Shown piece after piece: positions 16,165 to 23,608 of a stretch of DNA of 64,000 nt. Made by a program: the position numbers and the translations under genes. Source of the stretch: CAWUEX02 sp963921305. Lineage in GTDB: Bacteria > Pseudomonadota > Alphaproteobacteria > Rhodospirillales > Rhodospirillaceae. Numbering within the stretch: the first letter of the stretch is position 1; each line of letters begins with the position of its first letter. Below the pieces are notes generated by a model. The model was not told the DNA's origin and did no database searches. It worked only from the letters and a program-made list of their open reading frames with translations. The stretch spans positions 1,178,001-1,242,000 of the forward strand of contig CAWUEX030000002.1 of the NCBI GenBank assembly GCA_963921305.4, read 5' to 3'.

Positions 16165-18030
16165 ATGAGCACGGCCCTCAATCTTGCACTGGTGGGGAAT
16201 CCCAACAGTGGCAAAAGCTCTCTGTTCAACACGCTCACCGGCAGCCGCCAGAAGGTCGGCAACTACCCTGGTGTTACGGTGGAACGCCGCGCCGGCACGT
16301 TTCAAGCATCCGATGGTCGCATCATCAGCGTGGTCGACCTGCCGGGCACTTATACCCTGACGCCGAACAGTCCCGATGAGGTCATCACCTGTGAGGCCTT
16401 GCTCGGCAAGAGCGATCTGGAACAGACGCCGGATGCCATCGTCTGCGTCGCCGATGCCACCAACCTGCGGGTCCACATTCGGTTTGTGCTCGAGCTCAGG
16501 CGCCTTGGCAAACCGGTTGTCGTCGCGCTTAACATGATGGACTTGGCCAAACGCGACGGCCTCGAATTGGATATCGAACGTCTGGCTCAAGAACTCGGCG
16601 TGCCGGTTATTCCCACCATCGCCGTGCGCCGCTCCGGCATTGAAGACCTTGCCAAGGCCTTCACCGGTGATGACTGGTCGGCGCTGTGGCAGCAGTTTCC
16701 TGTCTCACCGCGGGCCGAGGATCCCACACCCCCGGTGCGCGACCTGCAACGGGAGGCCCGCCGCATCGTCGCCGCGGCGACCCTTCATGAAGGCCTTGAA
16801 CACAAACTCACCCGCCGCACCGATGCGGTGGTGCTGCATCCCGTCGGCGGCCCACTGATTCTTATGGCGCTTCTGTTCGTCATGTTTCAGGCGGTGTTTG
16901 CCTGGGCAGCCGCGCCGATGAAGTGGATCGACGCGAGCATCGTTGCCCTACAGGAGCTGACCCTTGCGGCGATGCCCGACACGTTGCTGCGCAGTCTTTT
17001 GGTCGATGGCGTGCTCGCGGGTGTCGGCAGTGTGGTGATCTTCCTGCCGCAGATTCTGATTCTCTTTACGTTCATTCTTATCCTGGAAGCCTCCGGCTAT
17101 ATGGCGCGCGCCGCATTCCTGATGGACCGCATCATGACCATGGCCGGGCTGAACGGCCGCGCCTTCATTCCGTTGCTGTCCAGTTTCGCCTGCGCCATTC
17201 CCGGTATCATGGCTGCGCGCACCATCGACAATCCCCGCGACCGGCTGACGACAATCATGGTTGCGCCGCTGATGACGTGCTCTGCCCGGCTGCCCGTCTA
17301 CACCCTGATCATCGCCGCGTTCATTCCCAACACCGATGTCGGTGGCGGTGTCGGCCTGCAGGGTCTGGTGATGTTCGGTCTCTACCTCGCCGGTATTATC
17401 AGCGCTCTCATTGTTGCGGCGGTGTTGAAGAAAACCCTGACCAAAGGCGCGCCGCCACGATTGCTGCTCGAGCTGCCCAAGTATCAGGTGCCGAGTGTGC
17501 GCGACATCTTCATCGGTTTGTATGAGCGCGCGCGTATTTTCCTGCGCCGTGCGGGCACCATCATTCTATTGAGCATGATTGCGCTCTGGGGTCTGGCGAC
17601 CTTCCCGGCGCCGCCGCCCGATGCCACTGAACCGGACATTGTGTACAGCGCGGCGGGCAAAATCGGCCGTGGCCTGGAAGTGATCTTCGCGCCGATCGGG
17701 TTCAATTGGGAAATCTCGATTGCTCTGGTGCCGGGCATGGCCGCACGTGAGGTCGCGGTCGGGGCGCTCGGTACGGTGTATTCCCTCAGCGGTAATGAAG
17801 ACGCCGTGGCGTCCAGTTTGGCGACGGTGCTGCAGACCGCCTGGACCTTGCCGACGGCCCTGGCCTTTCTCGCCTGGTATATCTTCGCGCCGCAGTGCCT
17901 CAGCACCCTGGCGGTGGCACGGCGCGAGACCAATTCCTGGGGCTGGACGGTCTTCATGTTTGGCTATTTGTTTGCCCTGGCGTACATCGCCGCTGGCGCG
18001 ACCTACTGGGTCAGCCGGGCGCTGCTGTAA
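16165..18030 (+). CDS. feoB: Ferrous iron transport protein B (G-protein-linked Fe2+ permease)
   Basis: Inner-membrane Fe(II) importer, 621 residues from ATG 16165. GTPase domain: G1 GNPNSGKS (11-18), switch GNYPGVTVE, G3 VVDLPGTYTL (DxxG), and NMMD for the base (G4 region). The membrane part follows with several helices and the two Gate motifs, including ARAAFLMDRIMTMAGLNGRAFIPLLSSFACAIPGIMAART, which carries the conserved cysteine. It is shorter than E. coli FeoB (about 770), mainly in the C-terminal region. No separate feoC is seen. Confidence 0.96.
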   Translation: MSTALNLALVGNPNSGKSSLFNTLTGSRQKVGNYPGVTVERRAGTFQASDGRIISVVDLPGTYTLTPNSPDEVITCEALLGKSDLEQTPDAIVCVADATNLRVHIRFVLELRRLGKPVVVALNMMDLAKRDGLELDIERLAQELGVPVIPTIAVRRSGIEDLAKAFTGDDWSALWQQFPVSPRAEDPTPPVRDLQREARRIVAAATLHEGLEHKLTRRTDAVVLHPVGGPLILMALLFVMFQAVFAWAAAPMKWIDASIVALQELTLAAMPDTLLRSLLVDGVLAGVGSVVIFLPQILILFTFILILEASGYMARAAFLMDRIMTMAGLNGRAFIPLLSSFACAIPGIMAARTIDNPRDRLTTIMVAPLMTCSARLPVYTLIIAAFIPNTDVGGGVGLQGLVMFGLYLAGIISALIVAAVLKKTLTKGAPPRLLLELPKYQVPSVRDIFIGLYERARIFLRRAGTIILLSMIALWGLATFPAPPPDATEPDIVYSAAGKIGRGLEVIFAPIGFNWEISIALVPGMAAREVAVGALGTVYSLSGNEDAVASSLATVLQTAWTLPTALAFLAWYIFAPQCLSTLAVARRETNSWGWTVFMFGYLFALAYIAAGATYWVSRALL

Positions 18031-18036
18031 GGCGCG

Positions 18037-19347
18037 CTAAAGAATAAACTTACTCAGGTCGCCCTTCTTGGCCAGGTCGCCGACTTGGCTTTGCACCATC
18101 TCCGGCGTAATGGCGACGGTCTCGCCGCCCCGGTCAGTGGCGCTGAAGCTGATGTCTTCCAGCAATTTTTCCATCACCGTGTGCAAGCGCCGCGCGCCGA
18201 TGTTCTCGACGTTCTGATTGATCTCGGCGGCCAATGCGGCAATGGCGTCGATGGCCTCGTCGGCAAACTCCAGCGTTACGTCTTCGGTGCCGAGTAAAGC
18301 GCTGTACTGAACGATCAAGCTGGCTTCGGTCTCGGTGAGGATGCGTTTGAAGTCGTCCTTGCTCAGCGCTTTCAACTCAACCCGGATCGGCAGGCGGCCT
18401 TGCAGTTCGGGAAGTAAATCCGAAGGCTTGGCCAGATGAAATGCCCCGGATGCAACAAATAAAATGTGATCGGTCTTGACCGTGCCGTGTTTGGTGGCCA
18501 CCGAAGTTCCTTCAATGAGGGGAAGCAGGTCACGCTGTACCCCTTCGCGCGAGACATCGCCGCCGCGGATATCGCTGCGCGCCGCGATCTTATCGATCTC
18601 ATCGAGAAAGACGATGCCGTGATTTTCCACCGCCTCGATGGCATCGCGCACCACCATGTCCTCATCAAGCAGCTTGTCGCTTTCCTCGCGCACCAGCACA
18701 TCGTAGGACTCTTCCACTGACATGCGCTTGGTCTTTTTGCGGCCGCTGAACATGCCACCCAGCATGTCGTTGAGATTGATCATGCCCACCTGGCCGCCAG
18801 GCATGCCAGGGATGTCCATGGTCGGCATCGACGCACCGCCGCTGTCGGTGACTTCGATCTCGATCTCTTTATCGTTGAGCTCACCGTTGCGCAGCTTGGT
18901 GCGGAAGGAGTCTCGGGTGCTGCCGCTGGCGCCTTCGCCCACCAAGGCGTCGAGCACGCGCTCTTCAGCAGCGATCTCGGCTCTTGCGGTGACACTTTTG
19001 CGCAGCCGTTCGCGGGTCATGTTGATGGCGATTTCCAACAGGTCGCGCACAATGCTCTCAACATCGCGGCCGACGTAACCGACTTCGGTGAACTTGGTCG
19101 CCTCCACTTTGATGAAGGGTGCCTGCGCCAGCTTGGCCAAGCGGCGTGCGATCTCGGTTTTGCCGACACCGGTGGGGCCGATCATCAGAATATTTTTCGG
19201 CAGCACTTCATCCTTCAGCGCGTCCGGTAACTGCTGACGCCGCCAGCGGTTGCGCAAGGCGATGGCCACGGCGCGCTTGGCATCGGCTTGGCCGATGATG
19301 AAGCGGTCCAGTTCGGAAACAATTTCTCGGGGGGAAAACGCAGTCAT
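18037..19347 (-). CDS. hslU: ATP-dependent protease ATPase subunit HslU
   Basis: AAA+ unfoldase that feeds HslV. 436 residues from ATG 19347; a TTG four codons earlier is less likely. N-terminal SPREIVSELDRFIIGQADAK, Walker A GPTGVGKT at 57-64, the GYVGRD pore loop, the inserted I-domain (about 110-245, with a glycine/methionine-rich segment), Walker B GIVFLDEIDKIA, sensor and C-terminal LSKFIL tail, which inserts in HslV. It directly follows hslV (20 bp, containing a 14-bp tandem repeat) and converges on feoB. hslV before hslU is the standard order. Confidence 0.97.
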   Translation of the reverse strand: MTAFSPREIVSELDRFIIGQADAKRAVAIALRNRWRRQQLPDALKDEVLPKNILMIGPTGVGKTEIARRLAKLAQAPFIKVEATKFTEVGYVGRDVESIVRDLLEIAINMTRERLRKSVTARAEIAAEERVLDALVGEGASGSTRDSFRTKLRNGELNDKEIEIEVTDSGGASMPTMDIPGMPGGQVGMINLNDMLGGMFSGRKKTKRMSVEESYDVLVREESDKLLDEDMVVRDAIEAVENHGIVFLDEIDKIAARSDIRGGDVSREGVQRDLLPLIEGTSVATKHGTVKTDHILFVASGAFHLAKPSDLLPELQGRLPIRVELKALSKDDFKRILTETEASLIVQYSALLGTEDVTLEFADEAIDAIAALAAEINQNVENIGARRLHTVMEKLLEDISFSATDRGGETVAITPEMVQSQVGDLAKKGDLSKFIL

Positions 19348-19355
19348 ACCAAACG

Positions 19356-19383
19356 ACAAACTTTCACTTACAAACTTTCAACA
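19356..19383. repeat. Tandem 14-bp duplication at the hslV stop codon
   Basis: Units 19356-19369 and 19370-19383 share ACAAACTTTCA plus neighbouring bases. The hslV stop (minus strand, 19368-19370) lies at their junction, and the final residues VESL are encoded in the upstream copy. Confidence 0.8.
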
Positions 19384-19916
19384 ACGAGCGCTTCATTGGT
19401 GTAGACGCAAATGTCTGCGGCGATGCCCATCGCCTTGCGGGCGATGGCTTCGGCCTCCATGTCGTCCCGGTCGACCAGTGCGCGCGCTGCGGCCAAAGCA
19501 TAAGCCCCGCCCGAGCCGATACCGATCAGGCCGTCCTCTGGTTCCAGGACATCGCCAGTGCCCGTCAGCACCAGGGAGGTGTCTTTGTCGGCGACAGCCA
19601 TCATCGCTTCCAGGCGGCGCAGGTAGCGGTCCGTGCGCCAGTCCTTCGCCAGTTCGACACAGGCGCGGGTGAGCTGGCCTGGATGCTGATCCAATTTCGC
19701 TTCCAGGCGTTCGAACAGGGTAAAGGCGTCCGCCGTGGCGCCGGCAAATCCGGCGATCACGCTGTCGTCGGCCAGACGCCGCACCTTGCGGGCGTTGGAC
19801 TTGATGACCTGCTGGCCGAGCGTGACCTGACCGTCCCCGGCCACCACCACCTGCCCGTTCTTGCGTACGGATAGAATGGTGGTGCCGTGCCACACCTGAG
19901 CGGTGTCCGAAGTCAT
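19368..19916 (-). CDS. hslV: ATP-dependent protease peptidase subunit HslV
   Basis: Proteasome-like threonine peptidase, 182 residues from ATG 19916, which has GAAAGGA upstream. The catalytic threonine is expected at the TTILSVRKNG motif: the chain MTSDTAQVWHG precedes it, so an 11-residue propeptide must be cleaved to expose Thr12. Such a propeptide is common in alphaproteobacterial HslV, whereas E. coli only loses Met. Other conserved blocks: VVAGDGQVTLGQQVIKSNARKVRRL, GFAGATADAFTL and GIGSGGAYALAAARAL. It is in an operon with hslU. Confidence 0.97.
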   Translation of the reverse strand: MTSDTAQVWHGTTILSVRKNGQVVVAGDGQVTLGQQVIKSNARKVRRLADDSVIAGFAGATADAFTLFERLEAKLDQHPGQLTRACVELAKDWRTDRYLRRLEAMMAVADKDTSLVLTGTGDVLEPEDGLIGIGSGGAYALAAARALVDRDDMEAEAIARKAMGIAADICVYTNEALVVESL

Positions 19917-19982
19917 ACATGATCCTTTCGGGAGAATGGCGGCTGACCGATAAGGTCTAAGGATGGGGTCGTGGCAGGCCAG

Positions 19983-20038
19983 TTTCAAGGTGCCCGTTTC
20001 ACCGCACCCATTTCACCGCACCCGTTTCAAGGCACAAG
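19983..20038. repeat. Four tandem 14-bp repeats in a divergent promoter region
   Basis: Units at 19983, 19997, 20011 and 20025, with the core TTTCACCGCACCC in the middle two and a degenerate form in the outer two. They occupy much of the 185-bp spacer between hslV (-) and the TPR gene (+), so they may alter promoter spacing. Confidence 0.85.
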
Positions 20039-20101
20039 TATCACAGTGTAGGATGCCCAATCCCGCTCCCCGCCTGTCCGCCTCATTTAACCCGATCTTC
20101 C

Positions 20102-21727
20102 ATGACTGACCTTGAGACCGCAAAGAAAGAGTACGGCGAAGGCACGCGACTCATGCAGGCCGGACAGGTGGACGCCGCACTGCCTCACCTTAAAGCCGCC
20201 GCGGAGGCGTATCCCACCGCGCAAACGTTGACGGCGCTTACGTGGGGGCTGATGCAAATGGGCGACTATGCCCAAGCCATCGCCTATTTCCAGGTTATGG
20301 CCGACAACAACTGGCACTCGGCGCGCACGCTGACGCTGTGCAGTCAGGCCTACGAAGGCGTCGCCCAATTTGACGATGCGATCGCGACCTACCGGCGCGC
20401 GATTGATCTCGACCCGGTGTTTGGTCCCGCGCTGCGGCGGTTCTGCGACCTGATGTGGCCGAGGGATCCGGACGAGGTGATCCGCCGTCTTGATAGCGCA
20501 TACGCGCAGATCGACGCTGAGACCCCTGATTGCATCGAGATGCTGAAGTACGTGGCGACCTATCATGAGCGCACAGCACGCCGGGCGGCCGGAAAGTCAG
20601 ATCTGTTCGGCGAAACGCTGGAGGATTTGTCGTTCACCTATGCGCTCGATAAGCGCGATCGCGCGGTTGAGGTGGCCGATGCCGTTCTCGCCCGCGACCC
20701 AGACAACCGTGGAGCGTTATCCCTGCTCGCCAGTCACTGCCTGCGCCAACGGCGATGGGACGACGTTACGGACTATCTCAAGGGGGTCGAGGATGAACCT
20801 CGGCATCATGCGGAACACATGGTGTGGATGGATGCGCCGCGGGCACGGCGCCTTGATGCCCTCACCCCAGAAGATGTGTTCGCGACATTTGCCCCGTGCG
20901 AGACTCTCGTCGCCCTGCCGCCTTCGGACGCGGGGACGGTGTTCCTAAGCTCCACACCGGACTACTTCGCCCAGTTCACCGCGCCGTTTTTGTTGTCGCT
21001 TGAGGCCACAGGTGCGCCCGCCCGCGTCCAAGTGCACATGATCAATGCCAAGCAAAACGACTTGGCGATTGCCGAGGCGTTTCTTTCAGGACTGACCGGC
21101 ATCGCCTGCGGCCTCTCAACCGAGCTGGCCACCAATTTGGAGGGGCACGGCGTGTCCATGCGCAACTATGCCCACGCCATTCGCTACATCCGCGCCAATG
21201 CTCTGCTGATCGACAGCAACGGCCCGGTGTGCATGACCGATGTCGATGCGTTGGTGAACCGCGATCCCCAGGGCATTTTTGAGCGGGTGCGGGGCGGTGA
21301 TCTCGGCCTGTGGGCGGTGCCCGGCGTGTGGCGCACCAACAGTCATTTTTGCGCGGCCCTCACCGTGTTTAATCCCACTGACAACGGGCGGCATTTTCTC
21401 GCCCGCGTCGCGGCGTACATTGCCGATGCCTTTCAGCGTTCGGAATTTTTCTGGGGTTTGGATCAAAACGCGCTGTATGTCGTTTACGACGAAATGCTGC
21501 GCGATGGACGCGCGCCGGACATCACATGCATCGATGAGTCTCTATTGTCCCTCACCAGCGATCCCGGCGCAGTGTTGTGGGGCGACAGCGGCAAGGAAAA
21601 GTTTGAACTGGTGCGCCGGCTTATGACGGAAGACGTCGACCCTCAATCCCTTGGTGACGATCCCTATGCCCAAACCTACGCCTCGTATTTTCTCAAAGCG
21701 CAAAACGCGTTCAAGGCGACGGCTTAA
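20102..21727 (+). CDS. TPR protein with a GT-A glycosyltransferase-like C-terminus
   Basis: 541 residues. Residues 5-130 hold about three TPR-like helical pairs (YGEGTRLMQAGQVDAALPHLKAA; ALTWGLMQMGDYAQAIAYFQ; CSQAYEGVAQFDDAIATYRRAIDLDP), with more helical repeats to about 240. From about 285 the sequence changes to an alpha/beta part with TVFLSSTPDYFAQF, a DVD triad at 380-382 (CMTDVDALV) and WGLDQNALY at 451-459. A DxD followed by a DQxxL motif resembles metal-dependent GT-A nucleotide-sugar transferases. No exact family is recognised, so the activity is inference. No signal peptide or membrane segment. Confidence 0.7.
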   Translation: MTDLETAKKEYGEGTRLMQAGQVDAALPHLKAAAEAYPTAQTLTALTWGLMQMGDYAQAIAYFQVMADNNWHSARTLTLCSQAYEGVAQFDDAIATYRRAIDLDPVFGPALRRFCDLMWPRDPDEVIRRLDSAYAQIDAETPDCIEMLKYVATYHERTARRAAGKSDLFGETLEDLSFTYALDKRDRAVEVADAVLARDPDNRGALSLLASHCLRQRRWDDVTDYLKGVEDEPRHHAEHMVWMDAPRARRLDALTPEDVFATFAPCETLVALPPSDAGTVFLSSTPDYFAQFTAPFLLSLEATGAPARVQVHMINAKQNDLAIAEAFLSGLTGIACGLSTELATNLEGHGVSMRNYAHAIRYIRANALLIDSNGPVCMTDVDALVNRDPQGIFERVRGGDLGLWAVPGVWRTNSHFCAALTVFNPTDNGRHFLARVAAYIADAFQRSEFFWGLDQNALYVVYDEMLRDGRAPDITCIDESLLSLTSDPGAVLWGDSGKEKFELVRRLMTEDVDPQSLGDDPYAQTYASYFLKAQNAFKATA

Positions 21728-21735
21728 AGGCCATC

Positions 21736-22548
21736 TCACATCGTGTGATCCAACAATAGGCGCACCGGCGCATGATCCGACGGCGGCGACCAATGGCGCA
21801 CCGCGGTCAACACCTCGACATCTTTAATCGCATCTTTCAAACCGGGTGTGACCCAGATGTGATCCAGCCGCCGCCCTTTGTTGACTTTCTCCCAATCGGC
21901 GGCGCGGTAACTCCACCAGGTAAAGACGGGATCGTCCTCGCCGGTTACTTCGCGCTGGGTGTCGATCCAGTTCAGCGATCGCTTGACCCGTTCCAAAGCG
22001 GCGATCTCGATTTCCGTGTGAGTGATGATGTTGCGCAGCTTGACGTGATCCCACACATCGGCGGGCAAGGGTGCGACGTTGAGATCACCGGCGAGGATCA
22101 TCGGATCACGAAAGCCATACGTGCCGGCGAAGTGATCGGCCAGCGCATCGAGAAAGCGCAGCTTGAAATCGAACTTGGGGTTCTTGTCCCGGTCCGGCAC
22201 GTCACCACCCGCCGGCACGTACACGCAATGAATCCCAATCCCTGTTTCGGATATGCGGGCGAAGACATGGCGGGCATCGTCCCGGCCGGCCCAGGTAAAC
22301 GTCGCAACATCGGTTAGCGGCACCCGGGCGGCAATGGCGACACCGTTGTATCCGGGCTGGGCGGCAACGGCATGATGGGCGTAGCCAGCCTCGCTCAGCA
22401 GATCCAGCGGCACCACGCCTTCATCGGCTTTGAGTTCCTGCAGGCAAATAACATCGGGCTCATAGAGATCGATCAGACGGATCAGCTGGTCGATCCGCCG
22501 GCGCACGGAGTTGATGTTCCAGGAAATCAGGGAAAAGGCTTCGGACAT
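21736..22548 (-). CDS. xthA: Exodeoxyribonuclease III
   Basis: AP endonuclease and 3'-5' exonuclease of base-excision repair. 270 residues. EEP-fold motifs: SWNINSVRRRIDQL (residues 8-21), CLQELK with the metal glutamate, YNGVAIAAR, ILAGDLNVAP, LDHIWVTPGL and the terminal SDHAPVRL with the catalytic Asp-His. It is convergent with the TPR gene. Upstream lies a terminator-like hairpin 46 bp before the start codon and a promoter-like region, so expression may be attenuated (see the 22594 hairpin and candidate small RNA). Confidence 0.95.
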   Translation of the reverse strand: MSEAFSLISWNINSVRRRIDQLIRLIDLYEPDVICLQELKADEGVVPLDLLSEAGYAHHAVAAQPGYNGVAIAARVPLTDVATFTWAGRDDARHVFARISETGIGIHCVYVPAGGDVPDRDKNPKFDFKLRFLDALADHFAGTYGFRDPMILAGDLNVAPLPADVWDHVKLRNIITHTEIEIAALERVKRSLNWIDTQREVTGEDDPVFTWWSYRAADWEKVNKGRRLDHIWVTPGLKDAIKDVEVLTAVRHWSPPSDHAPVRLLLDHTM

Positions 22549-22587
22549 GACCCGCGCTTATGGCGGTGGGCCGGGCCGCGTCGACAC

Positions 22588-22622
22588 AAAAAAGCGCCCG
22601 ATGTTGGGGGGACATCGGGCGC
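22588..22622 (-). terminator. Strong intrinsic terminator between lolA and xthA
   Basis: Perfect 11-bp GC-rich stem (arms 22594-22604 and 22612-22622, GCGCCCGATGT/ACATCGGGCGC) followed by six T on the minus strand. It can end lolA transcripts or a short leader that starts at the promoter-like site near 22700. Confidence 0.9.
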
Positions 22623-22702
22623 CGTCTTTGAGGTGCCGGAACGGCAGGGGAAACCGCTTCTCCGGCGCGCCGCCAACCGTTGCAGTTGCGGCGTCCATGG
22701 GC
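22594..22702 (-). ncRNA. Candidate small RNA or attenuated leader upstream of xthA
   Basis: On the minus strand TTGACA (22728-22733) is followed at 17-19 bp by AATATA/TATAGG, with the strong terminator about 110 nt downstream. A transcript from about 22700 to 22588 would be a typical sRNA length and ends 40 nt before xthA. The perfect 9-bp inverted repeat (GGGCCCTAT/ATAGGGCCC) lies inside the promoter spacer and could be an operator. This is inference from promoter and terminator spacing only; no known RNA family is recognised. Confidence 0.35.
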
Positions 22703-22725
22703 CCTATATTGGATCGATAGGGCCC
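22699..22725. promoter_or_regulatory. Perfect 9-bp inverted repeat overlapping a promoter-like site
   Basis: Arms GGGCCCTAT (22699-22707) and ATAGGGCCC (22717-22725) with a 9-nt loop, located between TTGACA (22728-22733) and the -10-like TATAGG on the minus strand. Position suggests an operator. Confidence 0.5.
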
Positions 22726-22887
22726 CGTGTCAAAGTGACAAACCTGCATGGCAGATATGCAACGCCTGCGCGGTTAAGTTGTGATGTTGAAAATCACACG
22801 TTTTACAGTGTGTTACGGGCGAAGCTTCACACCCGGACAAACGTGAAAAATGTCCGGTTTCCCCGCGCCTGTTGCAGGTTTTCGGGG

Positions 22888-23517
22888 TCAGTCGTCGTCG
22901 AAAACGTCGACGTCTTCGTATTTAAATAGGTCCGAGTCGAAATCAACGCCTGTCCGGGTCTCATAGAGGGTCACGGTGACCTCCTGACTCTGGGCGTCTT
23001 TGACCCGCCATTGGCGCAACTGAAACGGCCCATCGGAGAAGATAAAGGTCAGTTCTCCGGCGGTCGGGTCATTGGCGTCGGCAGCGGTGATTTCAATCAC
23101 CCCCGGCTCCTGGCGGATGTTGCGCACGTCGACCGACTCATCGGTGAAGGACCAATCCGGGTCAAGCAGGAAGCCGGCGGGCGTATCGTCGATGTCCAGA
23201 TAGCTCGGCTCGTCCAGTTCCAGATCGACATAGATGACGTAATAGCCGTCGGCGACAATCAGCACCGGTGTCGGCGGATCGTACTCCAGGCGCATCTTGC
23301 CGGGACGGTCGATGTAGATGTCACCTTCGGCCACACCGCCGCGCGCATCCACCTGCAGAAAGCGCGCTTGCAAGGTGTCGATTCCGTTGAGGTAGGCCGA
23401 CGCTTTTTCCAGAAGCGCGGTTTCGTCTTCGGATACCGCGCTAACGGTCGGCGGTGACGCCGACACCAGAAAGGCGCTCAGAATGCAAAGGGACAGGACT
23501 CGTTTCATAGCCGTCAT
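22888..23517 (-). CDS. lolA: Outer-membrane lipoprotein carrier protein LolA family
   Basis: Periplasmic chaperone that takes lipoproteins from LolCDE to the outer membrane. 209 residues. Signal peptide KRVLSLCILSAFLVSASPPTVSA (start at MTAMKR or at the Met three codons later). The mature domain shows LNGIDTLQARFLQ, GDIYIDRPGKMRLEYDPP, LIVADGYYVIYVD and the AGFLLDPD region; this is the LolA half-barrel pattern. The tail is acidic. It lies 91 bp downstream of ftsK on the same strand, a conserved ftsK-lolA order in alphaproteobacteria. Confidence 0.88.
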   Translation of the reverse strand: MTAMKRVLSLCILSAFLVSASPPTVSAVSEDETALLEKASAYLNGIDTLQARFLQVDARGGVAEGDIYIDRPGKMRLEYDPPTPVLIVADGYYVIYVDLELDEPSYLDIDDTPAGFLLDPDWSFTDESVDVRNIRQEPGVIEITAADANDPTAGELTFIFSDGPFQLRQWRVKDAQSQEVTVTLYETRTGVDFDSDLFKYEDVDVFDDD

Positions 23518-23608
23518 GATGGCGTCAGCTTATGGCGGGATTGGGGCAGTCGTGCAAGCACGCGAAACAAAACGGGCAAGCGCGCTCAAATTCACGTGAT
23601 TCTCTCTC

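Larger units (their letters stand above)
22549..22887. other. 339-bp gap between xthA and lolA: terminator, palindromes and promoter-like sequence
   Basis: No protein gene is supported. Contents on inspection: a strong minus-strand terminator (22588-22622), a 9-bp palindrome at a promoter-like site (22699-22725), TGTGAT-N7-ATCACA (22780-22798), and a 7-bp hairpin CCGGACA/TGTCCGG (22833-22857) downstream of lolA. A 63-codon minus-strand frame across the terminator is considered spurious. Confidence 0.7.

Noticed and set aside
22558..22749. A 63-codon minus-strand frame upstream of xthA
   Set aside because: The frame passes through a strong intrinsic terminator hairpin, so a protein is unlikely; an untranslated RNA is the better reading.
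22780..22798. TGTGAT-N7-ATCACA as a CRP or FNR site
   Set aside because: The spacing is wrong: a CRP site has TGTGA-N6-TCACA, whereas here 9 bases lie between; FNR needs TTGAT-N4-ATCAA.
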